Positions 1 through 8,857 of a DNA stretch of 64,000 nucleotides are shown piece by piece. This stretch comes from Deltaproteobacteria bacterium. GTDB lineage: Bacteria > Desulfobacterota > Desulfomonilia > UBA1062. The notes beneath the pieces were generated by a model. It searched no databases and was not told the origin of the DNA. It worked only from the letters and a program-made list of their open reading frames with translations. The position numbers were made by a program, and so were the translations under genes. Position 1 is the first letter of the stretch. The number at the start of each line of letters is the position of its first letter. The stretch covers positions 31,376 through 95,375 of the forward strand of contig JALNWY010000001.1 in NCBI GenBank assembly GCA_023230665.1, in the 5' to 3' direction.

Positions 1-30
1 CGAATCGGCCCGCAAGCAGGCGTCCTGCTC

Positions 31-1032
31 TTAGCCCCCCAGGGAACTCATCAGGGTCCGGCATCCCTGATCGGCTGCCGTATGGCTTCCTGTGCAGAGG
101 CGGTGGTTCAGGTTTTTCATCCCGACCCCTTCCTCGATGAGGAGTTCGAGCTCATGGTCGGAGATGCCCTGCCTCATGGGGACCCTCAGGTTGAGTTCCT
201 CTTCCGAAAAGAGGCACGGCCTTAAGCTCCCGCACGCCGTGATCCTGATCCGGTTGCACCTGCTGCAGAAGGCGTGCTCGCTCAAGGCCCCGATGAGCCC
301 GATGGTACCTTTTGCCCCGCCTATGCGGTAAACCTGCGCAGGGCCGTGCTTGTATTCGACCTTCTGAAGCGCACCGAAGCGCTTCTCGATGATATCCCGG
401 ATCTCGGGAGCGCCGATGAGCTCGCATTTTCCATACCTGGTTGCGCAGCCCATGGGCATGAGTTCGATGAAACGGACCTCGACCGGAGAGTTCAGGGTCA
501 TCTCCGCGAACGCGGGGATCTCGTCGTCGTTGAACCCTCTGATCGCCACGACATTGACCTTCACCGGGGACAACCCGACATCGAACGAGCGCCGGATCCC
601 GGCGCTGACCCGCTCAAAGGCGTCCACCCGGGTGATGTGCGAAAACTTCTCCCTGCTCAGTGTATCCAGGCTGATGTTCAGCCGGTTCAGGCCTGCGTTT
701 TTGAGATCTTGCGCCATGGAGTACAGCATCACCCCGTTGGTGGTGAGCGAGAGGTCCTTGAGTCCGTCGAGCTCCTTCAGTCCCCGGATGAACGGGATCA
801 GACCCTTTCGCAGAAGCGGCTCGCCTCCGGTGATCCGGACCTTGTCCACCCCGCGGGAAACGCCGATGCGAACGATGCGCAGAAATTCCTCATACCGCAT
901 GATGTGTTCGTGAGGGATCCATTCCACCCCTGTTGCGGGCATGCAGTATCTGCACCGCAGATTGCACCGGTCCGTAATGGAGATCCTCAAGTACCGGATC
1001 TGCCGCTGATAGTTGTCCGTGAGGGGCTTCAT
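31..1032 (-). CDS. moaA: GTP 3',8-cyclase MoaA (radical SAM, molybdenum cofactor)
   Basis: MoaA opens the molybdenum cofactor pathway by converting GTP to 3',8-cyclo-GTP with radical SAM chemistry. The N-terminal cluster motif is seen as C23, C27 and C30 in DRCNLRCRYC, followed by the SAM-binding GGEPLLR. The C-terminal second cluster is seen in FCSRCNRIR plus RPCLF, and the protein ends in the family's Gly-Gly tail. The 333-residue length is normal. The frame stays open upstream to 1314, but homology begins at MKPLTDNYQ, so the ATG at 1032 is chosen. That ATG overlaps the stop of the DUF364 gene (ATGA), so the two are probably cotranscribed. moeA lies about 22 kb away on the other strand; no other moa gene is visible. 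Confidence 0.95.
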   Translation of the reverse strand: MKPLTDNYQRQIRYLRISITDRCNLRCRYCMPATGVEWIPHEHIMRYEEFLRIVRIGVSRGVDKVRITGGEPLLRKGLIPFIRGLKELDGLKDLSLTTNGVMLYSMAQDLKNAGLNRLNISLDTLSREKFSHITRVDAFERVSAGIRRSFDVGLSPVKVNVVAIRGFNDDEIPAFAEMTLNSPVEVRFIELMPMGCATRYGKCELIGAPEIRDIIEKRFGALQKVEYKHGPAQVYRIGGAKGTIGLIGALSEHAFCSRCNRIRITACGSLRPCLFSEEELNLRVPMRQGISDHELELLIEEGVGMKNLNHRLCTGSHTAADQGCRTLMSSLGG

Positions 1033-1781
1033 CGCCTTATCTTCCTGATGATTTTTTCCATTGCTGCGTTTTTGTACAGGATTTGGGTCCCCCCTCCTTC
1101 CATGACAATATCCAAGGCCTTCCCGGCATCGACCACCCGGCATCCGGCGAGAAAGGTCACGGGTGTGGACGAAAACACCCGGGGGAGCATGGGGGTCGAG
1201 GGACCCATGAGAATCATTGCCCGGGCCCCGCTTTGAAAGGCAAGAATGTCCGAAAGGCTCCCATTGATGATCGACGTCGCAGTGACAATGGCGACATCCG
1301 CCCGGGAGAGGCATTCTTCCATGGCTTCCTGCGGCCGGATTCGCACATCATCGTGCCTGCGGTGCTCGAATATGTCGACGGTGCAGCCTTTTGCCTTGAG
1401 CATTGCAGCCACCGGGGCGATGAACCCCACCATGACCACCCTGTCGCCTTCACGAACGCCGGCGGCTTCAAACACATCTTCTTGGGCGCCGCTGTCTTTT
1501 TCCTGATTGCTCACGGCATTGAGGGCAGCCAAGGCAATGGACCGGCCCGGGAGACCGCCTTTCATCCCAAGCTCGAAGAGATCGGACACCCTGGAGCCCT
1601 TGAGTGAACCGGCCCGGGGGAAAACCGTGCAGCTCGTCTTTTCCTGCGACAGGATATTGGCGCACAGCCCGACTCCCGAGCCTTCCACCTCGACCGCGAA
1701 ATATCCCAGGCCCAGCACCACCCTTGAGATCTTCTGCTGCTGTCTCGTTTCCGGCACTTCCCTGATGAGCTCGCTGAACAT
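1029..1781 (-). CDS. DUF364-type putative heavy-metal chelation protein
   Basis: This 250-residue protein matches the general layout of the DUF364 family. An N-terminal part has VVLGLGYFAVEVEG and a GVGLCANIL strand. A Rossmann-like C-terminal half contains VVMVGFIAPVAAML, an ADVAIVTATSIINGS segment and ILMGPSTPMLPRVF. The family is proposed, from structure, to bind metal or a pterin-like ligand; its reaction is unknown. The stop overlaps the moaA start by 4 nt, so translational coupling with molybdenum cofactor synthesis is likely. A role in molybdate or pterin handling is therefore attractive but is inference. An AGGAG lies unusually close to the chosen ATG, so the exact start is uncertain. 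Confidence 0.8.
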   Translation of the reverse strand: MFSELIREVPETRQQQKISRVVLGLGYFAVEVEGSGVGLCANILSQEKTSCTVFPRAGSLKGSRVSDLFELGMKGGLPGRSIALAALNAVSNQEKDSGAQEDVFEAAGVREGDRVVMVGFIAPVAAMLKAKGCTVDIFEHRRHDDVRIRPQEAMEECLSRADVAIVTATSIINGSLSDILAFQSGARAMILMGPSTPMLPRVFSSTPVTFLAGCRVVDAGKALDIVMEGGGTQILYKNAAMEKIIRKIRR

Positions 1782-1895
1782 ACTCCTGCTTGTAAGCCTT
1801 TCGGATATGCTTTGTCAAATATATGATGCGGCGTATACAACAAGGATCGGGCAGTCGCCCTGTTCTTCAGCCTTCAGGAACGCCGAGCCCGACAA

Positions 1896-2876
1896 TCACA
1901 CGAACGAGCCCGGCTTGGGTCTGATGCTGATGTCGTTCTGTTCGATCTTCTCGACCAGCCGCTCCAGCAATTCGCGCGTCCTGCGCTGTTCATCCAGCAG
2001 CTTGTTGAGCATGTCTCTTAAGTCTCCGTTCTTCTGGGCGCCAGGGGCCGGTCCGGCCGGAACGGCCTTGTGTTTCGGGGCCTTTACCAGCATGGTGATG
2101 AGCCGTGTCCAGAACTTGTCGTGGTCTGCCTCCACCGATTCCTGCCCCAGAAGCGTGGACGCAATGATCCGGTAGCAACGGGCGATATCCGAGGTAGGGT
2201 ACCTGACCACGGCCGGTACCTGGTCGGTAACGGCCCGGGAGAGTTTGTCGTCGCGGTAGACGCTCCCCAGGTATTCTACGTGGGTGTCCAGAAAACGCTG
2301 GGAAGCCGACGAGATCTTTTTGTAGAGGTTGTGCCCGGCAGAGCTGTTTTTCACCATGCTTGAGAACATGGATATTCTCCCCGGGTAATCGTTTTTCTTG
2401 AGCACTTTGATCATGGCGTATGCGTCTGTGAGGCTGGTGGGCTCGGGCGCGACGCCCACGATCACCTCAGGCGCGGCCATGAGAAAGGAAATGACGCTTG
2501 AGGAGATGCCCGATGCCGTGTCGACGAGCAGGTAGTCAGAGGAAGCGGACAGGGCGGAAACCTGCTTCACCAGCTCTTTCAGCTGTTCCCTGCCCAGATC
2601 GGCCATATCCTGCGTGCCGGAGCATCCCGGGATGAGCTCCACATGGTAATCAGTCCTGAAGACGATCTCTCCAATCTCGAGCCTGCCCAGGATGACGTCT
2701 TCGAGTGTTCTGTTGGGCCGGATTCCCAGGAGCACGTCCATATTGGCAAGCCCGAGATCGGCATCGAGGATGCGCACCCGATGGTTCATCATGGCGAGAC
2801 AGATGCCGACATTGAGCGTGAAGTTGCTCTTGCCCACGCCGCCCTTTCCTGATGTTACCGCCATGATCCGTGCCAT
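1896..2876 (-). CDS. MinD/ParA-family ATPase, FlhG (FleN/YlxH)-like
   Basis: The protein begins MARIMAVTSGKGGVGKS, the deviant Walker A of the MinD/ParA family. Next come ILDADLGLANMDVLLG and a Walker B-like LLVDTASGIS. The sequence GIRPNRTLEDVILG and the PTSLTDAYAMIK segment resemble FlhG more than MinD. A charged tail of about 70 residues, rich in Lys, Glu and Arg, looks like a coiled coil and ends in RPKPGSFV rather than an obvious amphipathic membrane helix. No flagellar gene is nearby, and the next gene downstream is the DUF364 gene. It could place a polar organelle such as flagella or pili. The ATG at 2876 is chosen over a start 33 nt upstream because the conserved P-loop begins right after it and AGGGAAG precedes it. 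Confidence 0.85.
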   Translation of the reverse strand: MARIMAVTSGKGGVGKSNFTLNVGICLAMMNHRVRILDADLGLANMDVLLGIRPNRTLEDVILGRLEIGEIVFRTDYHVELIPGCSGTQDMADLGREQLKELVKQVSALSASSDYLLVDTASGISSSVISFLMAAPEVIVGVAPEPTSLTDAYAMIKVLKKNDYPGRISMFSSMVKNSSAGHNLYKKISSASQRFLDTHVEYLGSVYRDDKLSRAVTDQVPAVVRYPTSDIARCYRIIASTLLGQESVEADHDKFWTRLITMLVKAPKHKAVPAGPAPGAQKNGDLRDMLNKLLDEQRRTRELLERLVEKIEQNDISIRPKPGSFV

Positions 2877-3007
2877 AGTTACTTCCCTGTGTTTTTTAAA
2901 AGCCTGCAATATGTGTGCAAAACATGCATATGGAAAATAAACGGGTTTTTCAAGGACTTTGCTTAAGAAGAGAAAAATGTTTCTCCGTAAGGAGAACTAT
3001 TTGTCTT

Positions 3008-6000
3008 CTATGCCCTCTGGAGCGACATGGACACCACCTTGCTGATTCCCGGCACATCAAAGGTCACGCCGTAGAGGATGTCGGACATTTCCATAGTATG
3101 CCGGTTGTGCGTGACAATGATGAACTGGGAATCGCGGGCAAAGCTCCGGATCAGGTGATTGAAGCGGACAACGTTGGCATCGTCGAGGGGCGCGTCCACC
3201 TCGTCGAGGATGCAGAAGGGAGACGGCCGCACCTTGAACAGGGCGAAGATGAAGCTCAGTGCGCACAGCGTCTTTTCACCCTCGGAGAGCAGGCTCATGG
3301 ATTTGAGCCGTTTGAACGGCGGACAGGCCAGTATCTCGACCCCGGAATCGGGCGAGTTGCCGTCAAGGAGCACCAGGTCCGCCTTCCCTCCCCCGAACAT
3401 GGTCGTGAAGAGCTCCTGGAAATGGTATTTCACCTGCTCAAAGGTCTCGGTGAAGGCCTTGACGCTCTGCTTCTCGATATTGGCGATAACCTCTCTCAGC
3501 CTTGCGCTCGCCTGGACGATATCCTCATACTGCCGGTGAAGTTCGTCCCATCTGGCCTGTACGTGCTCGAAGGCGTCCAGGGACGCGAAGTTGATCTGGC
3601 CCAGCTTCTCGATCCGGCCCTCCAGGGCTTCGACCTTCTGCCGGGCATCCTCGGAAGAGAAATCTTCCGGAACATCGGGGAGATCTTCTCCGGAAAACCG
3701 GGAGGCAAAGCGTTCGCTGCTCATGGTCAGGGCGATCTCCTGCTCCTTGGTTTTGAGAAGGATGTCGTTGCGTTTTTTTTCCAGGGAGACCAGGGTTTCC
3801 CGGCACTCGTCCCTGCTCTGGGCGAGCGTGGCCAGAGAGTCCAAGAGCTCCTCGTGTTCGGGAGTGGCGCTCTCCAGGGCCTCCCGCTGATTTTCGGCCT
3901 GCACCTGAAGCGCCTGGAGCCGGCTCCTGGACTTCACCAGGGCGTCCTGCACCGAGGCGAGCGTCTTGACCAGGTCTTCCCTTTTGCCGGCATCCCGGGA
4001 GACCTGCCGGGATATGCCCTCGATCTGTTCTTCAATCCCCTCAAGCCGTTGCCGTGCTGCCGCTGCCGCAACCTTGAGCTCGCCCGCCCGCTGCGCATGG
4101 GTGCTGATCGACTCCCGGGCATTCTGGAGCTGCTGCCGTGCGACCGCCCTCTTTTCGTCGAGGGACTTGACCTCATCCTGCAAGGCTTTGATCTGCTGGT
4201 CCAGCTCCTGCTTCTGTGTTTGGATATCCGCAAGATCGCTCTCGACCTTTTTCACCATCGATTCCCACGTCTCGATGTCGCGCCGGTAAGACAGCTCGCG
4301 CTCGGAAATGCGCTCCAGCTCTCGCGAGGCAGCGTTCTTTTTTTCAGAAAGGGATGCCGCCTGCTGCCTGAGCGACCGTTCCTCGCTCCCGGCCAGCTCC
4401 CGGTCTTCTCTGATCTGCTGCATCTCCTGCCTGAGCCGGGTGAGACACTCTTTTGTCGAGACGATCTCCCGATCCAGGACGATCTCCTGCCGGGAGAGCT
4501 CTTCCTTCTCGGCCTTTGCCTTGAGCCCTTCGGCATACTTGGCCATCTCTGCAGTGGTCCGGACGACCCCCGAGGGCTCGAGGATGACGCCGTCCCGGGT
4601 GACAAAGGTACAGAACCTCATGCCCTGTTTCCAAAACGAAAAGGCGCAGTGGATATCCTCCACCACCCACATGTCTCCGGACAGGGCATGAACCACGTCT
4701 TCATAACCCTCCTGGGCCTCGACAAGATCTTCCAGACATGCAACGACGCCCTCTCCCTTCGGATCGGCCCCTGCCGGCCGGCCGTTCAGGTGCGGGCTCC
4801 GGGGGATGTACCCCGGGCCCCCGTCCTCGATCCGGCCCAGCTTCAGGATATCTTCATGGTCCTGAACGATCAGGTAATCGAGCGATTTTCCCAGGGAGAG
4901 GCCTACGGTCTCCTCAAACCCGCTCCTCGCCTTCAGGGCTTCCGCAACCCGCCTTGTGCCGTTGTTCGTGGAGAGATCTCTGGGCCGTGGCATGGTTCCG
5001 GCGAGAATGATCCTCTCGAGCATGGATATCTTTGCCAGGAGCTGTGCGTGGGACTTCTCCAGTCCGGCCAGGGTGTGCGCGGTCCCCTCGATCCGGGACT
5101 GGAGCCCGTGCATCTGATCTCCCAGCGATTTCACCTTCTCGCCGAGGCTTTCGGCCCGAGATTTCGCCCGGGCATACTCTGCTTCAATCCCTTCATATTT
5201 CGACTCGAGAGATGCCCTTTGCGATCCGAGCTCGGACAGATCGGCGCGCCGTTTCCTTGCGTTGGCTTGGGCCTCGTGCCGCCTTGTCTCCATGGACGAG
5301 ATCCGCTGCTGGGTTGCCCTGGAGTGGCCGATCGCATCGAAAAGCTGCGCCCTCTTCTGGTTGTACTCGCCCTCGAAAGCCCCGAATTCCTTTTCCACGG
5401 ATTCGAGGTGGAGGTTCCGGGAATCCATCTCCTCTTCGATCTGCGCGATGTCCAGAGAAAGCCTTTCCAGATGGCCGCGTTCCTGTTCGCCCCTTTCGCG
5501 GAGCTCGCCGGTTTCCCGGGTCATCTGCCCGATGCGGCTCTGGAGCATCTCGATGGTTGACGCTATGTCCCGGGCCCTGTTCGTGTTCGCCTCGATCTCG
5601 CCCTCTGCGAGCAGGCCGCTGGAGCGGGCCTCTTCCATGGCGCGTCTGATCTCATCCATGTTTCCGCGGACTACAGACAGCCTGGCATCCAAGCCTCCCA
5701 TGGCCCGGGCATACTCCTCGTGCTGCTTCCTAAACGACTCCTCCTGCTGCCGCACCTCCTGCAGCATCTCGTCGAGCTTTTCTTTTTTTTCCGTGATCTT
5801 CTGGATCTCGGAGGCCCAGAGCATCTTGGTGAGCGAATTGATTTCCGAACGCAGGCCCTGATATCTGCGGGCCTTGTTGGCCTGCGATTTCAGCTCGTCT
5901 CTCTGCCGGGAGACCTCGGTCAGCAGGTCGCGCACCCGCTCGAGGTTCCCTGCCGTGGCTTCGAGGCGCTTGATGGCGTCGGCCCGTTTGAAGCGGAACC

Positions 6001-6514
6001 TCCCCACCTCTGCAGCCTCTTCGATGAGATAGCGGATATCCTCGGGCCGGGACTGGATGATGTCCTTGACCTTGCCTTGTTCCACAATGGCATACCTGTG
6101 CCGGTCGAGGCCCGTGTCCAAAAACAGGTCGGTGATGTCCTTGAGCCTGCATCTGACCCCGTTCAGGGAATAGATGCTCTCGCCGGTGCGATAGAGCCTC
6201 CGGGAGATGGACGCCTCGTCGAACCCGTCCAGGCTTTTGGGAAAATAGCCGCCGTCCCGCGCGAACTCCATGACCACTTCGGCCATTGATCCGGGAGGCA
6301 CATCCTGGGTGCCTGAAAAGATCACCTCGCTCATGGACCCGGCGCGCAGAGAGCGGTTCGACTGTTCACCCAGGGCCCACCGGACAGCGTCGATGATATT
6401 GCTCTTCCCGCAGCCGTTGGGCCCGGCAATGCACGTCACTCCATCGGCGACGGGCAGCGAGGTCTTCTTGGCAACGGATTTGAAACCCCGGATCTCAATC
6501 CTCTTCAATTTCAC
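3008..6514 (-). CDS. smc: Chromosome segregation protein SMC
   Basis: SMC is the ATPase core of the bacterial condensin; it is loaded by ParB at parS and compacts the origin region. The 1168-residue layout is full length. The N-terminal head has the Walker A GPNGCGKS at residues 31-38. Two long coiled coils flank a hinge around residues 500-650. The C-terminal head has the Walker B FCILDEVDAPLDD and the D-loop. The ABC signature reads LSEGEKTL instead of the usual LSGGEK. The frame is open to 6793, but homology starts at VKLKRIEIRGFKS, so the GTG at 6514 is chosen; the ribosome binding site is weak. scpA and scpB are not in the window. A parS site lies 30 kb away at 36119. Confidence 0.95.
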   Translation of the reverse strand: MKLKRIEIRGFKSVAKKTSLPVADGVTCIAGPNGCGKSNIIDAVRWALGEQSNRSLRAGSMSEVIFSGTQDVPPGSMAEVVMEFARDGGYFPKSLDGFDEASISRRLYRTGESIYSLNGVRCRLKDITDLFLDTGLDRHRYAIVEQGKVKDIIQSRPEDIRYLIEEAAEVGRFRFKRADAIKRLEATAGNLERVRDLLTEVSRQRDELKSQANKARRYQGLRSEINSLTKMLWASEIQKITEKKEKLDEMLQEVRQQEESFRKQHEEYARAMGGLDARLSVVRGNMDEIRRAMEEARSSGLLAEGEIEANTNRARDIASTIEMLQSRIGQMTRETGELRERGEQERGHLERLSLDIAQIEEEMDSRNLHLESVEKEFGAFEGEYNQKRAQLFDAIGHSRATQQRISSMETRRHEAQANARKRRADLSELGSQRASLESKYEGIEAEYARAKSRAESLGEKVKSLGDQMHGLQSRIEGTAHTLAGLEKSHAQLLAKISMLERIILAGTMPRPRDLSTNNGTRRVAEALKARSGFEETVGLSLGKSLDYLIVQDHEDILKLGRIEDGGPGYIPRSPHLNGRPAGADPKGEGVVACLEDLVEAQEGYEDVVHALSGDMWVVEDIHCAFSFWKQGMRFCTFVTRDGVILEPSGVVRTTAEMAKYAEGLKAKAEKEELSRQEIVLDREIVSTKECLTRLRQEMQQIREDRELAGSEERSLRQQAASLSEKKNAASRELERISERELSYRRDIETWESMVKKVESDLADIQTQKQELDQQIKALQDEVKSLDEKRAVARQQLQNARESISTHAQRAGELKVAAAAARQRLEGIEEQIEGISRQVSRDAGKREDLVKTLASVQDALVKSRSRLQALQVQAENQREALESATPEHEELLDSLATLAQSRDECRETLVSLEKKRNDILLKTKEQEIALTMSSERFASRFSGEDLPDVPEDFSSEDARQKVEALEGRIEKLGQINFASLDAFEHVQARWDELHRQYEDIVQASARLREVIANIEKQSVKAFTETFEQVKYHFQELFTTMFGGGKADLVLLDGNSPDSGVEILACPPFKRLKSMSLLSEGEKTLCALSFIFALFKVRPSPFCILDEVDAPLDDANVVRFNHLIRSFARDSQFIIVTHNRHTMEMSDILYGVTFDVPGISKVVSMSLQRA

Positions 6515-6776
6515 ATCTTTTGTGTACCAGAGCTTCCCTGGGATCGCAAGAGGGGTTCTCCTCAAGGCCCGTGGATGCATGCCACACCTTTTTCTTTGCT
6601 GCCTGGTTTCCTGTTTTCGCCTGCTTGGGCAGGAGGCCCCCGGAGGAGAGCAGCGACCGAGGAAGACGCAGGGTGCCCTCAGGACGTATGCGGTGGAGTG
6701 GAAAATCCTTGCAATATCTTCCCGAAAACGGCAATACATGAAGGAATATTTTCCAAGGGTGTGCCAGGAGGGAATC

Positions 6777-7373
6777 ATGTACGGAGTGAACAATCCCCTT
6801 GTATTTGCCGGGCAGCTGCTTCATATCGCGCTTACGGTCTATCTGTGGATCATTATCATCGGCGCTCTGATATCCTGGGTGAATCCCGATCCCTATAACC
6901 CGGTGGTGCGGTTTCTCCGCAGGGCCACCGACCCGCTCTTCTTCTGGCTCAGACGGCATATACCGCTTATTGCGGGCGGGATTGACTTCTCGCCCGTCAT
7001 CGCCATCGCGCTCATCATCTTCCTCGGTTCTTCCCTGGTCCCTATCCTGATCGAAGGAGGAAATATCCCGGCGAATGTTCTCATCGGGTTCGGACAGTCC
7101 GTTTCCATGCTGCTGAACTTTTATCTCGTCGTAGTGATCCTCTCCGCGGTATTGAGCTTCGTGAGTCCCAACCCCTATAACCCTGTCGTGCGCATCATTT
7201 CCGCGCTGACCTTCCCGGTGTTCTCCTGGTTCCGAAGGAGATTGCCGCTGGTTTATGGAGGCATCGATTTCACCCCGGCACTGGTCATCGTCCTGATCCT
7301 GCTCATCAATTCCTATGGGACTCAAACCCTGATCCGTCTGGGGGTCAATTTAAAAATGAAAGGAGTGTTCTGA
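6777..7373 (+). CDS. yggT: YggT family membrane protein (two YggT repeats)
   Basis: This 198-residue integral membrane protein contains two tandem copies of the YggT unit. Each has a hydrophobic helix, then the motif SWVNPDPYNPVVRFL in the first copy or SFVSPNPYNPVVRII in the second, then a GGIDFSPV or GGIDFTPA segment and another helix. Four membrane segments are expected. The family is linked to envelope or division functions and to osmotic tolerance, with no known enzymatic role. The ATG at 6777 has a strong AGGAGGG six nt upstream; the open frame extends further but without family similarity. The stop overlaps the divIVA start by one base (TGATG), giving a yggT-divIVA-DUF167 operon. Confidence 0.92.
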   Translation: MYGVNNPLVFAGQLLHIALTVYLWIIIIGALISWVNPDPYNPVVRFLRRATDPLFFWLRRHIPLIAGGIDFSPVIAIALIIFLGSSLVPILIEGGNIPANVLIGFGQSVSMLLNFYLVVVILSAVLSFVSPNPYNPVVRIISALTFPVFSWFRRRLPLVYGGIDFTPALVIVLILLINSYGTQTLIRLGVNLKMKGVF

Positions 7374-7903
7374 TGCAACTGACGCCTGAAATGATCCGGG
7401 AGCAGCGTTTTCGAGGGAGGTTGTCCGGGTTCGACAAGGAAGAAGTCACGAGCTTCCTGGTGGGGATAGCCGAGGACATGGAAGAACTTCTCGAGGAAAA
7501 CAATCTGCTCAAGAGCGAGCTGGATTCTATGAAGGAAAAGCAGAAAGACCTCGAAGACCTTTTTCTTTCCGCCAAACAGTTCTCCGACGAGAAGAAAAGA
7601 CTGGCCGAGCAGGAGGCCCACATGAAGATCGCCGAGGCCCAGCGGAAGGTATCCGCGATGCAGGAAGAGGCCCGGCAGAAGATCGAGGGTGCCGGCCAGA
7701 AGGCGCTGGAGATCGAGGAGCAGGCCCAGGAAAGGGCGCGAGAGATCCTCAGCGAGGCCCAGCAGATGAAGTCGGCCCTGGAAAAGGAGCTCACCGAGCT
7801 GAAGGCCAAGAGAACGAACCTCTTCACCGAGCTCAGGTCGGTTCTCGACTCCTACCAGAACTGGATCAGAGAGATGGGGAATGTGGATCCGTCCGGAAGA
7901 TGA
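7373..7903 (+). CDS. divIVA: DivIVA domain protein
   Basis: The N-terminus, MQLTPEMIREQRF followed by GRLSGFDKEEVTSFL, is the DivIVA/GpsB signature, which binds curved membrane and recruits polar or septal partners. Residues 35 to about 160 are strongly charged coiled coil rich in Glu, Gln, Lys and Ala. The 176-residue length fits the DivIVA proteins of Gram-negative deltaproteobacteria. It lies between yggT and a DUF167 gene, a gene pairing also common in Gram-positive bacteria, which supports a cell-division or growth role. Its end overlaps the DUF167 gene by 23 nt in another frame. Confidence 0.93.
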   Translation: MQLTPEMIREQRFRGRLSGFDKEEVTSFLVGIAEDMEELLEENNLLKSELDSMKEKQKDLEDLFLSAKQFSDEKKRLAEQEAHMKIAEAQRKVSAMQEEARQKIEGAGQKALEIEEQAQERAREILSEAQQMKSALEKELTELKAKRTNLFTELRSVLDSYQNWIREMGNVDPSGR

Positions 7904-8165
7904 CGGCACGATCCTCGTGTGCAGGGTCCGCCCCAATGCCGGCAGGAACTCGATTGAGGGTGTCCGTGATGACCATGTGTCCGTTCACTTGAGCGCCCCT
8001 GCCGTGGAAGGCAAGGCAAACAAGGCCCTGGTGGCGTTTCTCGCCAAACAGCTCCATATTGCAAAGTCTAAAATCTCGCTGAAAGTCGGGGAAAAGGCTC
8101 GGACCAAGGTGCTCTTTATCAGCGGGATGGCCCCGGAGGAGGTGTCCGGGCTTCTGGGGCTTTAG
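7881..8165 (+). CDS. yggU: DUF167 (YggU) family protein
   Basis: This is a 94-residue protein of the UPF0235/DUF167 family. The conserved core is visible as RVRPNAGRNSIEG, then LSAPAVEGKANKALVAFLAK, then VGEKARTKVLFI. The family has a small alpha/beta fold and no proven biochemical role. It is often found beside yggT, as here. The start at 7881 lies inside the end of divIVA, and the first residues MWIRPEDDG lead straight into the family's first strand. Its stop codon interlocks with the stop of the convergent CBS gene, so the two transcripts overlap. Confidence 0.9.
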   Translation: MWIRPEDDGTILVCRVRPNAGRNSIEGVRDDHVSVHLSAPAVEGKANKALVAFLAKQLHIAKSKISLKVGEKARTKVLFISGMAPEEVSGLLGL

Positions 8166-8761
8166 TCTACCACCCGTACACCGCGATAACCCAACTGGAT
8201 GAGCTCTTCGGCAATGGCTGCGGTGTCGCCGCCGGAGATGCGGAAGTGATGGGCGTTTTCATCGCCGTTGATGGTCATGCCTGCGCTGATGATATAACCA
8301 CCCTTGCTTTCGATGATCGACACCACCTCGTCAAAAGACCCGTGGACGCCCTTGAGGACCACGTCGATCCGGGAGCCCGACTTGAGGACCCCCATGATCT
8401 CGATAAAGGCCTTGAGAATGTCTTTGATGGTGATGATCCCGGCGACCTTCCCGCTTTCAACCACCGGCAGGCACCCGATATTCTTTTCGTAAATGATCCG
8501 GGCCGCCTTTTCCAGCGAGGTGTCCCGGGTAATGGTAATCGGGTTCCGGAGCATCAGGTCCCCGACCTTCAGGGTTTCGAGCATGGAGGCCAGGATCGCC
8601 TGCTTGAGGTCTCCGGAGGTGACCAGCCCGATGAACAGGCCACCCTCCACCACAGGAAGATGGCGGATGGAAAACTTCTTCATGACTGTCAGGGCATCTC
8701 TGATTCCCGCTTCTTTTCCTATGGTGACGAGGTCGGTGACCATCCATGATTCTACATTCAT
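8162..8761 (-). CDS. Tandem CBS domain protein with C-terminal ACT-like domain
   Basis: Residues 1 to about 120 hold two CBS domains. The first runs from MVTDLVTIGKEAG through IRHLPVVEGG to GLVTSGDL. The second runs from LMLRNPITITRDTS through NIGCLPVVESG to GIITIKDIL. Such pairs bind adenine nucleotides and act as regulatory modules. The remaining 70 or so residues (SRIDVVLKGVHGSFDEVVS through GYRGVRVVD) look like an ACT-type small-ligand domain. The combination resembles AcuB-like or stand-alone regulatory proteins. The start at 8761 is where CBS homology begins (MNVESWMVTDL). It is convergent with the DUF167 gene, with interlocked stop codons. The ligand and partner are unknown. Confidence 0.88.
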   Translation of the reverse strand: MNVESWMVTDLVTIGKEAGIRDALTVMKKFSIRHLPVVEGGLFIGLVTSGDLKQAILASMLETLKVGDLMLRNPITITRDTSLEKAARIIYEKNIGCLPVVESGKVAGIITIKDILKAFIEIMGVLKSGSRIDVVLKGVHGSFDEVVSIIESKGGYIISAGMTINGDENAHHFRISGGDTAAIAEELIQLGYRGVRVVD

Positions 8762-8857
8762 AATGACCTGTATAACAAACCCGATCGGAAATTGAAACCA
8801 TGAACCTTCTGCAGAGCGTAGTGGCTCGGTTTTAAGAGAAGATATCAAGTTTGCGGG

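Noticed and set aside
1033..1314. N-terminal extension of MoaA
   Set aside because: The open frame continues upstream, but that part overlaps the DUF364 gene and lacks MoaA similarity; the ATG at 1032 matches the family start.
2915..5560. Very long open frame on the plus strand opposite smc
   Set aside because: It mirrors the smc codons (third-position GC bias), has no recognisable domain, and smc on the other strand is certain.
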